In this document: piece after piece, positions 1 through 7,290 of the stretch
Layout: the number at the start of each line of letters is the position of its first letter
Numbering within the stretch: the stretch's first letter is position 1
Source of the DNA: Planctomycetota bacterium
GTDB taxonomy: Bacteria; Planctomycetota; GCA-002687715
Direction of reading: 5' to 3'
Length of the DNA stretch: 16,358 bases
NCBI GenBank assembly: GCA_013213915.1
Contig: JABSRK010000043.1
Span: forward strand, 1 to 16,358
Program-made: the position numbers and the translations under genes
The notes under the pieces: model-generated
Seen by the model: the letters and a program-made list of their open reading frames with translations, nothing else
Told to the model about the DNA's origin: nothing
Databases searched by the model: none

Positions 1-1
1 C

Positions 2-3001
2 ACCGTGTTCAAGGATGGGCTCTCGTTTCCGACCGGCGTCATGGCGTGGCGCGACGGAGTCCTGATCTGTTGCCCGCCGGATGTCCTGTATGCCGAGGAT
101 CGTGACGGCGACGGCCGCGCCGACCACGAGGTGATCCTGTTCCAAGGCTTCGGCACCGGCAACCAGCAACACCGCGCCAACGGATTCCGCTGGGGCCTGG
201 ACAACCACGTCTACGGCGCCAACGGAGACAGCGGCGGGCGCATTCGCTCCGTTGCGACGGGCGCCGTCGTCGACATCAGCGGACGCGACTTCCGGATGCT
301 CCCGGATGCCGGCGTCCTTGACCCGCAGTCCGGCGAGACACAGTTCGGACGCAGCCGTGACGACTGGGGCAACTGGTTCGGCGGCAACAACAGCAACCCG
401 CTCTGGCACTTCGTACTCGGCGACCATTACCTGCGGCGCAACCCTCACGTCGCCGCCCATACGGCGCGCGTTGCGGTCCCCGAGCAAGCCGGGAAGGCAC
501 GCGTCTTCCCGAGGATGCCCGTGCCCGCACGGTTCAACACCCCGAGCGACGCCAGTCACCTGACATCCGCATGCAGCTTCGCCGTCTACCGGGACACGAT
601 CCTCGGCCCGGCGTTCTCCGGAGACCTGTTCTTCTGCGAGCCGAGCCACGGGCTCGTACACCGCCAGACACCGACCCCTTCCGGAGTGACGTTCACCAGC
701 CGCCGCGCCCCTGGTGAAGAGGACGCGGAGTTCCTGGCGTCGAGCGACCCGTGGTTCCGCCCCACCATGGTGCGCACCGGTCCGGACGGCGCGCTGTGGA
801 TCTCGGACATGGCGCGCTTGGTCATCGAGCACCCGGAGTGGATCCCGGACGACTGGGAGAAGCGGCTCGACCTGCGGGCAGGCAAGGACCTCGGACGCAT
901 CTATCGCGTGCTGCCCATACGCGGCCAGCCGCGCCCCGTCCCGCGGTTCGACGCGCTCGATGCGAACGAACTGGCCAACGTCCTCGAGAGCCCGAACGGC
1001 GTCCAACGTGACATGGCGCACCGGCTTCTCGTGCACCGGGGTGACCTGTCGGTGGCGCCGCGGCTCGCGAGGATGACGGAAGATGCGGAACGCCCGACCG
1101 CCCGGCTCCATGCGCTCTGCGCCCTGGACGGGCTCGGCGCGCTGAACGCCGAACACGTCCGGGCGGCGCTCGACGATGTCCACCCTGGCGTCCGCCGACA
1201 CGCCGTGCGCCTCTGCGAGGGTCGAATCGACGGCGCACCACGACTGGTGGAGGCCCTCATCGCGCGCGTGGATGACGACGCGTCACAGGTACGCTTGCAG
1301 CTCGCCTGTACGCTCGGCTCGTGCGACGACCCGCGGGCCGCGCTGGCCCTGGCGCGGATGGCGTGGCGCGATCACGCAGACCCGTTCCTGCGCGCGGCGA
1401 TCCTCAGCTCGCTCGGGCGAAAGAACCTGGCCACCGTCCTCGACGGGTTGGAGCGTCTCGCGGACGGCGCGGACATCCCGGTGGCGCTCCTCGCTCCCCT
1501 CGGCCAGACCGCGGTCGGCGTCGGGCTCGCGCCGCAGGCAGCGCGCGTGCTTGAGCAACTCCTCGAGTCGGGTGACAGCGCCGCGAACCGCCCGCTCCTC
1601 ACCCTGCTGGACGCCATGGACCGCGCCGGGATGGCCGCGGCGAACGGCGGACCGCTGGCGAAACACCTGGCGAGCGCACGCGCGGCCCTCGTGGATACGG
1701 CGACGCCGACGGCGCGGCGTGTTCGCGCCGTAGCCCTCATCGGCCGAGAGGCCGCGAAACGCGACGACGACATGAAGACCCTGGCCGGGCTCCTCGCTCC
1801 CCGGTGTCCCGGGGCGCTTCAGGAAGCCGCCGCGAGACGCCTCGCAGCCCTCGGCACGCCACGGCTTCCGGACATGCTGATCGCCGGATGGCGAGGTCAC
1901 GGCCCGCACCTGCGAGCCACGATCCTCGACCTGCTTCTGCAGCGCCCCGAGTGGGCACAGGCGATTGTCGACGCCGTCGCGGCGGGCACGGTACGCGCGA
2001 GAGAGATCGACGCGGCCCGCCGCCCCGTGCTCTTGCGTCGCCTCCCCGAGGCCGCGCGCGAACGCGCGGCGCGCCTGTTGGAACGCGGCGCGCCCACCGA
2101 CCGCGCAGACGTGATCGCGTCCTGGAGTAGACGAATCGAGGGGCTGGTGGGAGACGCGGCCCGCGGTCGCGACGTCTTCGCCAAGACCTGCGGGAGCTGC
2201 CACGCCCTCGGCGGCGTCGGACGCGGCATCGGCCCCGACCTCGGAACGCTGGCAGACCGCTCCACGAGCACGCTGCTGGTCGCCATCCTCGATCCCAATC
2301 GCGCCGTGGAGGCCCGCTACCTGAGCTACGACGCGTGGACCCACGACGGTGATGTCCATACCGGCCTCATCACGGAAGAGAGCGGCGGCAGCATCAAGCT
2401 CGTCGACCTGCAAGGCAACGAGGTCAACCTGCTGCGCAAGGACATCGACGAGCTGCGCAGCTCTGGCTCGTCCCAGATGCCCGAGGGTCTGGAGAAGGAC
2501 CTGAGCCCCGAACAACTCACCGACTTGCTGGCGTTCGTGCGATCCCGTCCGCCGCCGCGACGGAGCTTCGTGGGTAACGAACCGCGCCCGGTCACGCCGA
2601 GCCCATCGAACGGGGCCCTGGCACTCACCGCCGCGCGAGCGGAGATCTACGGCGCCTCGCTCCGCTACGAGGGGACGTACGGAAACCTGGGATTCTGGAG
2701 CGGACTGGACGATCACGCGACCTGGACCTTCGACCTCCCGGCCGCCGGCACCTACGAACTCCAACTCGACTACGCCTGCGCCGACGGAACAGCGGGCAAT
2801 CACGTCGTGGTATCGAGCGGTGACCAGCGTGTCACCTCCAAGGTCGCGGGGACGGGCACCTGGAACGACTACCGCACGACCGGGATCGGGCGCATGCGCC
2901 TACCCGCGGGTCGCAGCCGTCTCTCCGTCTTCGCCGCCAAGCCACTCCGCCAATTCCTCCTCGACCTTCGGGCCGTGCACCTGGTCCCCATTCGCCGCTA
3001 A
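2..3001 (+). CDS. PVC-type heme-binding dehydrogenase-like protein with HEAT repeats, cytochrome c domain and C-terminal CBM-like domain (5' partial)
   Basis: The reading frame is open from the window edge to TAA at 2999-3001, so the N-terminus and signal peptide lie upstream; the GTG at 5 is unlikely to be the start. Numbering from that GTG, residues 1-310 look like the Planctomycete/Verrucomicrobia membrane-bound dehydrogenase propeller (TIGR02604-like). They include a DRDGDGRAD motif at 32-40 and the family signature around GRSRDDWGNWFGGNNSNPLW at about 115-135. Residues about 325-690 are Ala/Leu/Arg-rich HEAT-like helices. Residues about 705-855 form a cytochrome c domain (TIGR02603-like) with CGSCH at 729-733 and a candidate axial Met825. 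Residues about 865-995 resemble a carbohydrate-binding beta-sandwich (CBM6/35-like). The protein is expected to be exported and to pass electrons from an unknown substrate, possibly a sugar, to the respiratory chain. The family call is firm; the substrate is unknown. Confidence 0.9.
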   Translation, partial: TVFKDGLSFPTGVMAWRDGVLICCPPDVLYAEDRDGDGRADHEVILFQGFGTGNQQHRANGFRWGLDNHVYGANGDSGGRIRSVATGAVVDISGRDFRMLPDAGVLDPQSGETQFGRSRDDWGNWFGGNNSNPLWHFVLGDHYLRRNPHVAAHTARVAVPEQAGKARVFPRMPVPARFNTPSDASHLTSACSFAVYRDTILGPAFSGDLFFCEPSHGLVHRQTPTPSGVTFTSRRAPGEEDAEFLASSDPWFRPTMVRTGPDGALWISDMARLVIEHPEWIPDDWEKRLDLRAGKDLGRIYRVLPIRGQPRPVPRFDALDANELANVLESPNGVQRDMAHRLLVHRGDLSVAPRLARMTEDAERPTARLHALCALDGLGALNAEHVRAALDDVHPGVRRHAVRLCEGRIDGAPRLVEALIARVDDDASQVRLQLACTLGSCDDPRAALALARMAWRDHADPFLRAAILSSLGRKNLATVLDGLERLADGADIPVALLAPLGQTAVGVGLAPQAARVLEQLLESGDSAANRPLLTLLDAMDRAGMAAANGGPLAKHLASARAALVDTATPTARRVRAVALIGREAAKRDDDMKTLAGLLAPRCPGALQEAAARRLAALGTPRLPDMLIAGWRGHGPHLRATILDLLLQRPEWAQAIVDAVAAGTVRAREIDAARRPVLLRRLPEAARERAARLLERGAPTDRADVIASWSRRIEGLVGDAARGRDVFAKTCGSCHALGGVGRGIGPDLGTLADRSTSTLLVAILDPNRAVEARYLSYDAWTHDGDVHTGLITEESGGSIKLVDLQGNEVNLLRKDIDELRSSGSSQMPEGLEKDLSPEQLTDLLAFVRSRPPPRRSFVGNEPRPVTPSPSNGALALTAARAEIYGASLRYEGTYGNLGFWSGLDDHATWTFDLPAAGTYELQLDYACADGTAGNHVVVSSGDQRVTSKVAGTGTWNDYRTTGIGRMRLPAGRSRLSVFAAKPLRQFLLDLRAVHLVPIRR

Positions 3002-3099
3002 GAGCACCCGGTTGGCCCGTGGGTCCATCCCCTCGCCTGGATGAACGACAGCGGCTTCTGGGTCGTGTGCAAGTCAGCGGCTTACCCGAGGGAGAGACC

Positions 3100-3189
3100 T
3101 TGAGGACCGTCTCCCTGCTCCTCACCGTCATGGGCGTGGCAGGGATCCTGGTGACCCGCGTGCTGGCGACGGTCCTTCCCCTGGCCTGA
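3100..3189 (+). CDS. Possible 29-residue single-pass hydrophobic peptide
   Basis: A TTG-started ORF encodes 29 residues, nearly all hydrophobic after an initial MRT, and ends at TGA 3187-3189. A purine-rich GAGGGAGAG lies about 3-4 bases upstream of the TTG, which is a plausible ribosome binding site. The peptide would form one membrane helix. It lies in the 226-bp gap between the heme-binding protein and the SDR gene. No family was recognised. An ORF this short in GC-rich DNA can arise by chance, so this is a tentative call. Confidence 0.25.
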   Translation: MRTVSLLLTVMGVAGILVTRVLATVLPLA

Positions 3190-3212
3190 ACGCCGAGATC
3201 CCGGCTACCCCC

Positions 3213-3218
3213 TACAAT
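3213..3218 (+). promoter_or_regulatory. Possible -10 element of the sugar-oxidation operon
   Basis: TACAAT differs from the TATAAT consensus at one position and ends 9 bases before the ATG of the SDR gene. No good -35 box is visible 17 bases upstream. There is no Shine-Dalgarno sequence between the hexamer and the ATG, so if this is the promoter the transcript would have a very short leader. Weak evidence from a single hexamer. Confidence 0.25.
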
Positions 3219-3227
3219 CCAACGACC

Positions 3228-3992
3228 ATGTCTTCCTTTGCGAGTTATCCGAGCCTCGACGGCGCCACGGTCCTGGTGACCGGAGGCGCTTCCGGGATCG
3301 GCGCGTGCCTCGCGCGGCACTTCGGTGCGCAAGGGTCGCGGGTCGGGTTGATCGACCTGCAGGAGGACGCGGGAAAGGCGGTGGCGGAAGAGCTGCGAGG
3401 GAACGGGCAGGAAGCGTGCTTCGTCGCGGCGGATCTCCGTGACATCGACGCCTTGCGCGCCGCCGTCGGCGCCATCGTGGACGCACTCGGTCCGGTGCGC
3501 GTGCTCGTCAACAACGCCGCCGACGACACGCGTCACGCCTTCTCCGATGTGACCCCCGAGTACTTCGACGATCGCATCGCCACTAACCTCAAACACCAGT
3601 TCTTCGCCGCCCAGGCGGTGGCGCCGGGCATGGAGGCGGTCGGTGGCGGGTCGATCGTCAACATGGGATCCATCACCTGGATGCTGGGTCAGGACGAGCT
3701 GCCGGTGTACACCATGTCGAAGGCCGCCGTGACCGGCATGACGCGGGCGCTCGCCCGCGAACTCGGCCCCAAGGGCATCCGAGTGAACGCGGTCCTGCCG
3801 GGGGCGATCATGACCGAGCGTCAGATCCGCCTCTGGAAGACACCCAAGTACGAGTCCGACGTGATGGGCGGGCAGTGCCTGCAGCGCTTCCTCCAACCAG
3901 AGGAGTGCGCGCGGCTGGTTCTCTTCCTCGCGTCAGACGACGCGAGCGGATGCACGGGGCAGGACTACCTCGTGGACGGAGGTTGGGCATGA
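3228..3992 (+). CDS. SDR-family NAD(P)-dependent dehydrogenase, probable sugar 1-dehydrogenase
   Basis: This 254-residue classical short-chain dehydrogenase has the nucleotide-binding motif TGGASGIG at 18-25, with Asp43 at the end of strand beta-2, which suggests a preference for NAD. NNAA at 95-98 stands in place of the usual NNAG. The catalytic tetrad Asn120, Ser148, Tyr161 and Lys165 is complete, and the C-terminal DGGWA is typical. It is the first gene of a three-gene set and its stop overlaps the next start (ATGA at 3989-3992). With a lactonase and an IlvD/Edd dehydratase downstream, the likely role is oxidation of an aldose such as L-arabinose, D-xylose, D-galactose or L-fucose to its lactone. 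The fold and catalysis are clear from sequence; the substrate is inferred from neighbours only. The start was chosen as the ATG just before the conserved N-terminus. No Shine-Dalgarno sequence is visible. Confidence 0.93.
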   Translation: MSSFASYPSLDGATVLVTGGASGIGACLARHFGAQGSRVGLIDLQEDAGKAVAEELRGNGQEACFVAADLRDIDALRAAVGAIVDALGPVRVLVNNAADDTRHAFSDVTPEYFDDRIATNLKHQFFAAQAVAPGMEAVGGGSIVNMGSITWMLGQDELPVYTMSKAAVTGMTRALARELGPKGIRVNAVLPGAIMTERQIRLWKTPKYESDVMGGQCLQRFLQPEECARLVLFLASDDASGCTGQDYLVDGGWA

Positions 3993-4864
3993 CCGTGTCC
4001 GAGCCTCGCTGTGTCTGGGAAGCTGGCGCCGAACTCGGGGAAGGGCCCGTGTGGATCGCCGAGGAGGAGGCGCTCTACTGGGTGGACATCCTGGCGCCCG
4101 CCGTCTGTCGCTACACCCCATCGACCGGCGAGCAGCGCACGTGGCCCATGACCCGCCCCATCGGCTCCCTCATCCCCCGCGCGTCGGGCGGGTTCGTGGC
4201 GGGCTTCGCGGACGGATTCGCCCTCCTCGACCTAGAGGAGGATCGGCAGTCGCCACTCGTTGATCCGGAGCCTGATCGCCCGGGCAACCGCATGAACGAC
4301 GGCAAGTGCGACGCTTGGGGTCGTCTCTGGGCGGGCACCATGGACGCGGCCCAACAGGAACGATGCGGCGCGCTTTACCGGCTCGATCCCGACGGGACAT
4401 GCACGCGGATGGACGACGACTACCTGGTCACCAACGGACCGGCGTTCAACCTGGACGGCTCGGTCATGTACCACACCGACTCGATGGAGCGGACGATCTA
4501 CGCGTTCGACGTCTCCGCTGACGGGGCGATCTCGGGCAAGCGCCCCTTCATCACGATCCCCGAGGAGGCCGGGTACCCGGACGGCATGACGGTGGATACC
4601 GAGGACCATCTCTGGCTGGGTCACTTCGCGGGTGCGCGCATCAGTCGTTTCGATCCGACGGGCGCGCTGGTCTCACAGATTCCCATGCCCGTGTCCAACG
4701 TGACCAGCTGCACATTCGGCGGCCCTGACCTCGACACCCTGTACGTGACGACAGCCGCCGTAGGACTCGATCCGAACGCACGCACCAAAGAACCCCTCGC
4801 GGGTGGTCTGTTCGAGATCTCGATGGACGTCACCGGGCCGCCGGCGGCGCGTTTCGGAGGCTGA
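3989..4864 (+). CDS. SMP-30/gluconolactonase (LRE) family sugar lactonase
   Basis: The 291-residue product, about the usual size for the family, is a six-bladed propeller lactonase that would hydrolyse the sugar lactone made by the preceding dehydrogenase to the aldonic acid. The divalent-metal ligands expected in SMP-30 proteins are all visible: Glu18 in ELGEGPVW, Asn149 in TNGPAF and Asp198 in YPDGMTVD. The substrate-loop motif NRMNDGKCD is at 100-108. The start at 3989 overlaps the SDR stop (ATGA), implying translational coupling; the same frame is open further upstream, but that extension lies inside the SDR gene and lacks family similarity. The C-terminus ends GGLFEISMDV...ARFGG, as is common for the family. 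The family is certain; the specific lactone is not. Confidence 0.93.
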   Translation: MTVSEPRCVWEAGAELGEGPVWIAEEEALYWVDILAPAVCRYTPSTGEQRTWPMTRPIGSLIPRASGGFVAGFADGFALLDLEEDRQSPLVDPEPDRPGNRMNDGKCDAWGRLWAGTMDAAQQERCGALYRLDPDGTCTRMDDDYLVTNGPAFNLDGSVMYHTDSMERTIYAFDVSADGAISGKRPFITIPEEAGYPDGMTVDTEDHLWLGHFAGARISRFDPTGALVSQIPMPVSNVTSCTFGGPDLDTLYVTTAAVGLDPNARTKEPLAGGLFEISMDVTGPPAARFGG

Positions 4865-4869
4865 ACCCG

Positions 4870-6647
4870 GTGGCCGGATCGACTCGCAAACCAGGAAGAC
4901 GCAGCGCCGCGTGGTTCGGCCCCAACGACCGCGACGGGTTCATCCACCGGAGCTGGATGCGCAACCAGGGGACGCCGTCGCACATGTTCGACGGCCGGCC
5001 GGTGATCGGCATCTGCAACACCTGGTCTGAGCTGACCCCGTGCAATGCGCACCTGCGGCAGATCGCGGAGCGGGTGAAGTACGGCGTCTACGAAGCGGGC
5101 GGCTTCCCGCTCGAGTTCCCGGTGATGTCGCTGGGAACGAAGCGGGCGGCTTCCCGCTCGAGTTCCCGGTGATGTCGCTGGGCGAGACGCTGATGCGACC
5201 GACCACCATGCTCTACCGGAACCTGGCGTCCATGGACGTGGAGGAGTCCATCCGTGCCAATCCGCTGGACGGTGTGGTCCTGCTCGTGGGCTGCGACAAG
5301 ACCACGCCCTCGTTGATGATGGGCGCGGCAAGCTGCGATCTCCCGACGATCACTATCTCGGGCGGGCCGATGCTGAACGGCAACTACCGCGGCCAGCCCA
5401 TCGGTTCGGGGACGTCGGTATGGGAGTTCAGCGAGGAGTGCCGGGCGGGGCGCATGTCCATCGAGTCGTTCATGGACGCGGAGGCCTGCATGTCGCGTTC
5501 GGCCGGTCACTGCATGGTCATGGGCACCGCGTCGACCATGGCATGCATGGTGGAGAGCCTGGGCGCGGGCATGCCGGGCAACGCGGCGATCCCGGCCGTT
5601 GATGCGCGCCGACACGCGCTCGCGCACCACGCGGGGTTGCGGATCGTCGAGATGGTCCACGAAGATCTGCGGCTGTCGCGCATCCTCACCCGCGGGGCGT
5701 TCGAAAACGCCATCGTGACCAACGCCGCCATCGGCGGATCGACCAACGCGGTCGTGCATCTCCTCGCTCTCGCGGGTCGCGTCGGCGTGCCCCTCGACCT
5801 GGACGACTGGGACCGGATCGGACGCGACGTCCCGTGCCTGCTCGACCTGATGCCGTCGGGCAAGCACCTGATGGAGGACTTCTTCTACGCGGGGGGACTG
5901 CCGACCATCATCAAGGAGATCGGTGACCGGATCGACCGGGAGGCTCTCACCGTGAACGGCAAGACCCTGTGGGAGAACTGCGCCGACGCGGAGTGCTTCA
6001 ACGAGGGCGTCGTCCGTCCCCTTGCCGATCCCGTCGCCAGCAACGGCGGCATCGCCGTCCTGCGCGGCAACCTCTGCGAGTCCGGCGCCGTGCTCAAGCC
6101 ATCGGCCGCCACGCCGGAGTTGATGCAGCACCGTGGCCGCGCCGTCGTCTTCGAGGACATCGACGACTACAAGGCGCGCATCGACGATCCCGACCTCGAC
6201 ATCACCGAGGCGGACGTCATGGTGCTGAAGGGCTGTGGTCCCAAGGGCTACCCCGGCTTCCCCGAGGTCGGCAACATGGCGCTGCCCAAGAAGCTGCTGG
6301 AGCGCGGCGTGACCGACGTGGTGCGCATCAGCGACGCGCGCATGAGCGGCACGGCGTACGGGACGGTGGTTCTTCACGTCGCTCCGGAGTCCGCCGTCGG
6401 CGGCAACCTGGCGCTGGTTCAGAACGGCGACTGGATCGAGCTCGACGTCCCGGCCCGCACCCTTCACCTCGACGTCACCGACGAAGAGCTCGCCCGGCGC
6501 CGCGCCGCCTGGCAGCCCACGACGGAGCTCCCTCCACGCGGCTACCTGCGCATGTTCCACGAACACGTGCTGCAAGCCGATGAAGGGATGGACTTCGACT
6601 TCCTCGTCGGGGGCAGCGGCGCCGAGATCCCCCGCGAATCCCACTGA
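4870..6647 (+). pseudogene. IlvD/Edd-family sugar-acid dehydratase (L-arabinonate dehydratase-like), frameshifted by a 47-bp duplication
   Basis: The GTG start at 4870 lies 5 bases after the lactonase stop, with GGAGG at 4856-4860. The first frame runs to TGA 5170-5172; the second is open to TGA 6645-6647. The break coincides with a 46-bp direct repeat at offset 47. Deleting one copy restores a 576-residue protein of normal family length. In that reconstruction the Fe-S ligands expected of L-arabinonate/xylonate-type dehydratases are present: Cys58 (ICNTWSELTPCN), Cys126 (GCDKT) and Cys199 (SRSAGHC). Glu90, Asp127 and Lys128 of the metal site and the catalytic serine in SDARMSGTAYG (Ser477) are also there. 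It would convert an aldonate to a 2-keto-3-deoxy acid. As read it makes a 100-residue fragment and a separate C-terminal part. There are no other lesions, so the change is recent or an assembly error. Confidence 0.9.
5090..5182. repeat. 46-bp direct tandem duplication inside the dehydratase gene
   Basis: Bases 5090-5135 and 5137-5182 are identical over 46 bases and are separated by a single A at 5136, giving an offset of 47. Because 47 is not a multiple of three, the second copy shifts the frame. Both copies encode the same peptide, EAGGFPLEFPVMSLG, one in each frame, which proves that the duplicated segment is coding sequence of the same gene. Confidence 0.97.
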
Positions 6648-6654
6648 TCACGGT

Positions 6655-6668
6655 CGCGGGGAACCGCG
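6655..6668. terminator. Small hairpin between convergent genes
   Basis: CGCGG and CCGCG can pair around a GGAA tetraloop in the 26-bp gap between the dehydratase stop and the stop of the peroxiredoxin-like gene. It could act on both strands, but no T-tract follows in either direction, so a terminator role is only suggested by position. Confidence 0.25.
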
Positions 6669-6673
6669 TGCCC

Positions 6674-7210
6674 CTACGCTTCCGTAGCCGCCGCGGCGCG
6701 CCGCTTCACGTCCTTCCAGTCGGGCAGGTCGCCGGCGCCCCCCTCGAAGGGGTGCTCCCACACGATCCGTCCGTCGTGGACGAGGAACGCTCCCGGCATC
6801 TGCAGGACGTCGGCGCCACGCGGGCTTCCGATCCCGTGCCCCTTGAGGAGCGCCCGCAACCCGTGGATGAAGGCCAACGGATGCAGCAGCTTCATCGCCG
6901 TCGTCCGCTTCAGCCCGAACCCGATGTACAGCTTCCGCTCCGGGTCGGAGATGGCGGGAGCCTCCGCCCAAAGCTTGGGCATCAGCGCATCTGCCACCTC
7001 TTCGGTGCCCTGGTGCACAAAGACGACCCGCGGAAACTGCGGGTCCGCGGCGGCGACGGCCTGGAGATCGGCCACCGTCTCGCGGCAGAACGGTCAGCCG
7101 AAGTGACGCAGAAACACCAGCACCGCCGGCGACGAACTCAGCTGATCACCCAGGGTACCGGGCGCCAGGTTGCGCCCGCTGACGGGTTGATCGAATGGGA
7201 TGTCGGTCAT
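6674..7210 (-). CDS. Peroxiredoxin-like (AhpC/TSA-type) protein, probable selenoprotein with in-frame UGA at the catalytic position
   Basis: Reading through TGA at 7094-7096 gives one 178-residue thioredoxin-fold protein resembling the PRXL2/AhpC-TSA_2 family. Residues about 29-37 are the core strand and loop ending FLRHFG, residue 39 is the UGA, and PFCRETVADL follows with Cys42. The family normally has Cys-x-x-Cys here, so UGA replaces the peroxidatic cysteine and yields U39-P-F-C42. Downstream the conserved features continue without another stop: DPERKLYIGFGL, then GADVLQMPGAFLVHDGRIVW. The ATG at 7208-7210 gives a normal N-terminus; the same frame extends upstream into the neighbouring gene without similarity. 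A candidate SECIS hairpin sits at the right distance. The expected role is thiol/selenol peroxide or disulfide reduction in the cytoplasm. Without recoding it would be a nonsense mutant (38-residue product). Sec machinery is not in the window. Confidence 0.82.
7054..7077 (-). promoter_or_regulatory. Candidate bacterial SECIS element
   Basis: In the mRNA, 16 bases after the UGA, an 8-bp helix (CGGUGGCC with GGCCGUCG, two G-U pairs) closes an 8-base apical loop GAUCUCCA. The loop starts 24 bases after the UGA and its first base is G. A UGA-to-loop distance of roughly 16-37 bases and a G in the first two loop positions match the general description of bacterial SECIS elements. GC-rich DNA forms hairpins easily, so the hairpin alone is only moderate evidence; its value comes from position. 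Confidence 0.55.
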
Positions 7211-7290
7211 CGGAGCACCATCATGACAGGTAACGGGCGGCGCAGCCGTCGCGCCCGGTACTCGTACTGCACCACGCGTTTCCGCACGGG

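Noticed and set aside
1283..2803. 506-residue open frame on the minus strand opposite the heme-binding protein
   Set aside because: Antisense shadow with no family similarity; the plus strand carries HEAT-like repeats and a CxxCH heme motif.
3875..3988. N-terminal extension of the lactonase frame upstream of 3989
   Set aside because: It lies inside the SDR gene and lacks family similarity; the ATG at 3989 forms a typical 4-bp overlap and places the metal-binding Glu at residue 18 as expected.
5088..6644. 518-residue open frame on the minus strand opposite the dehydratase
   Set aside because: It is a GC-rich shadow: no recognisable domains, low-complexity Arg/His/Val/Ala composition, and lies exactly opposite a gene with conserved catalytic residues.
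6674..7075. Treating the 133-residue downstream frame as an independent small protein starting at GTG
   Set aside because: It would lack the first strand and catalytic loop of the thioredoxin fold; in-frame codons between it and the TGA encode the conserved PFCRET.
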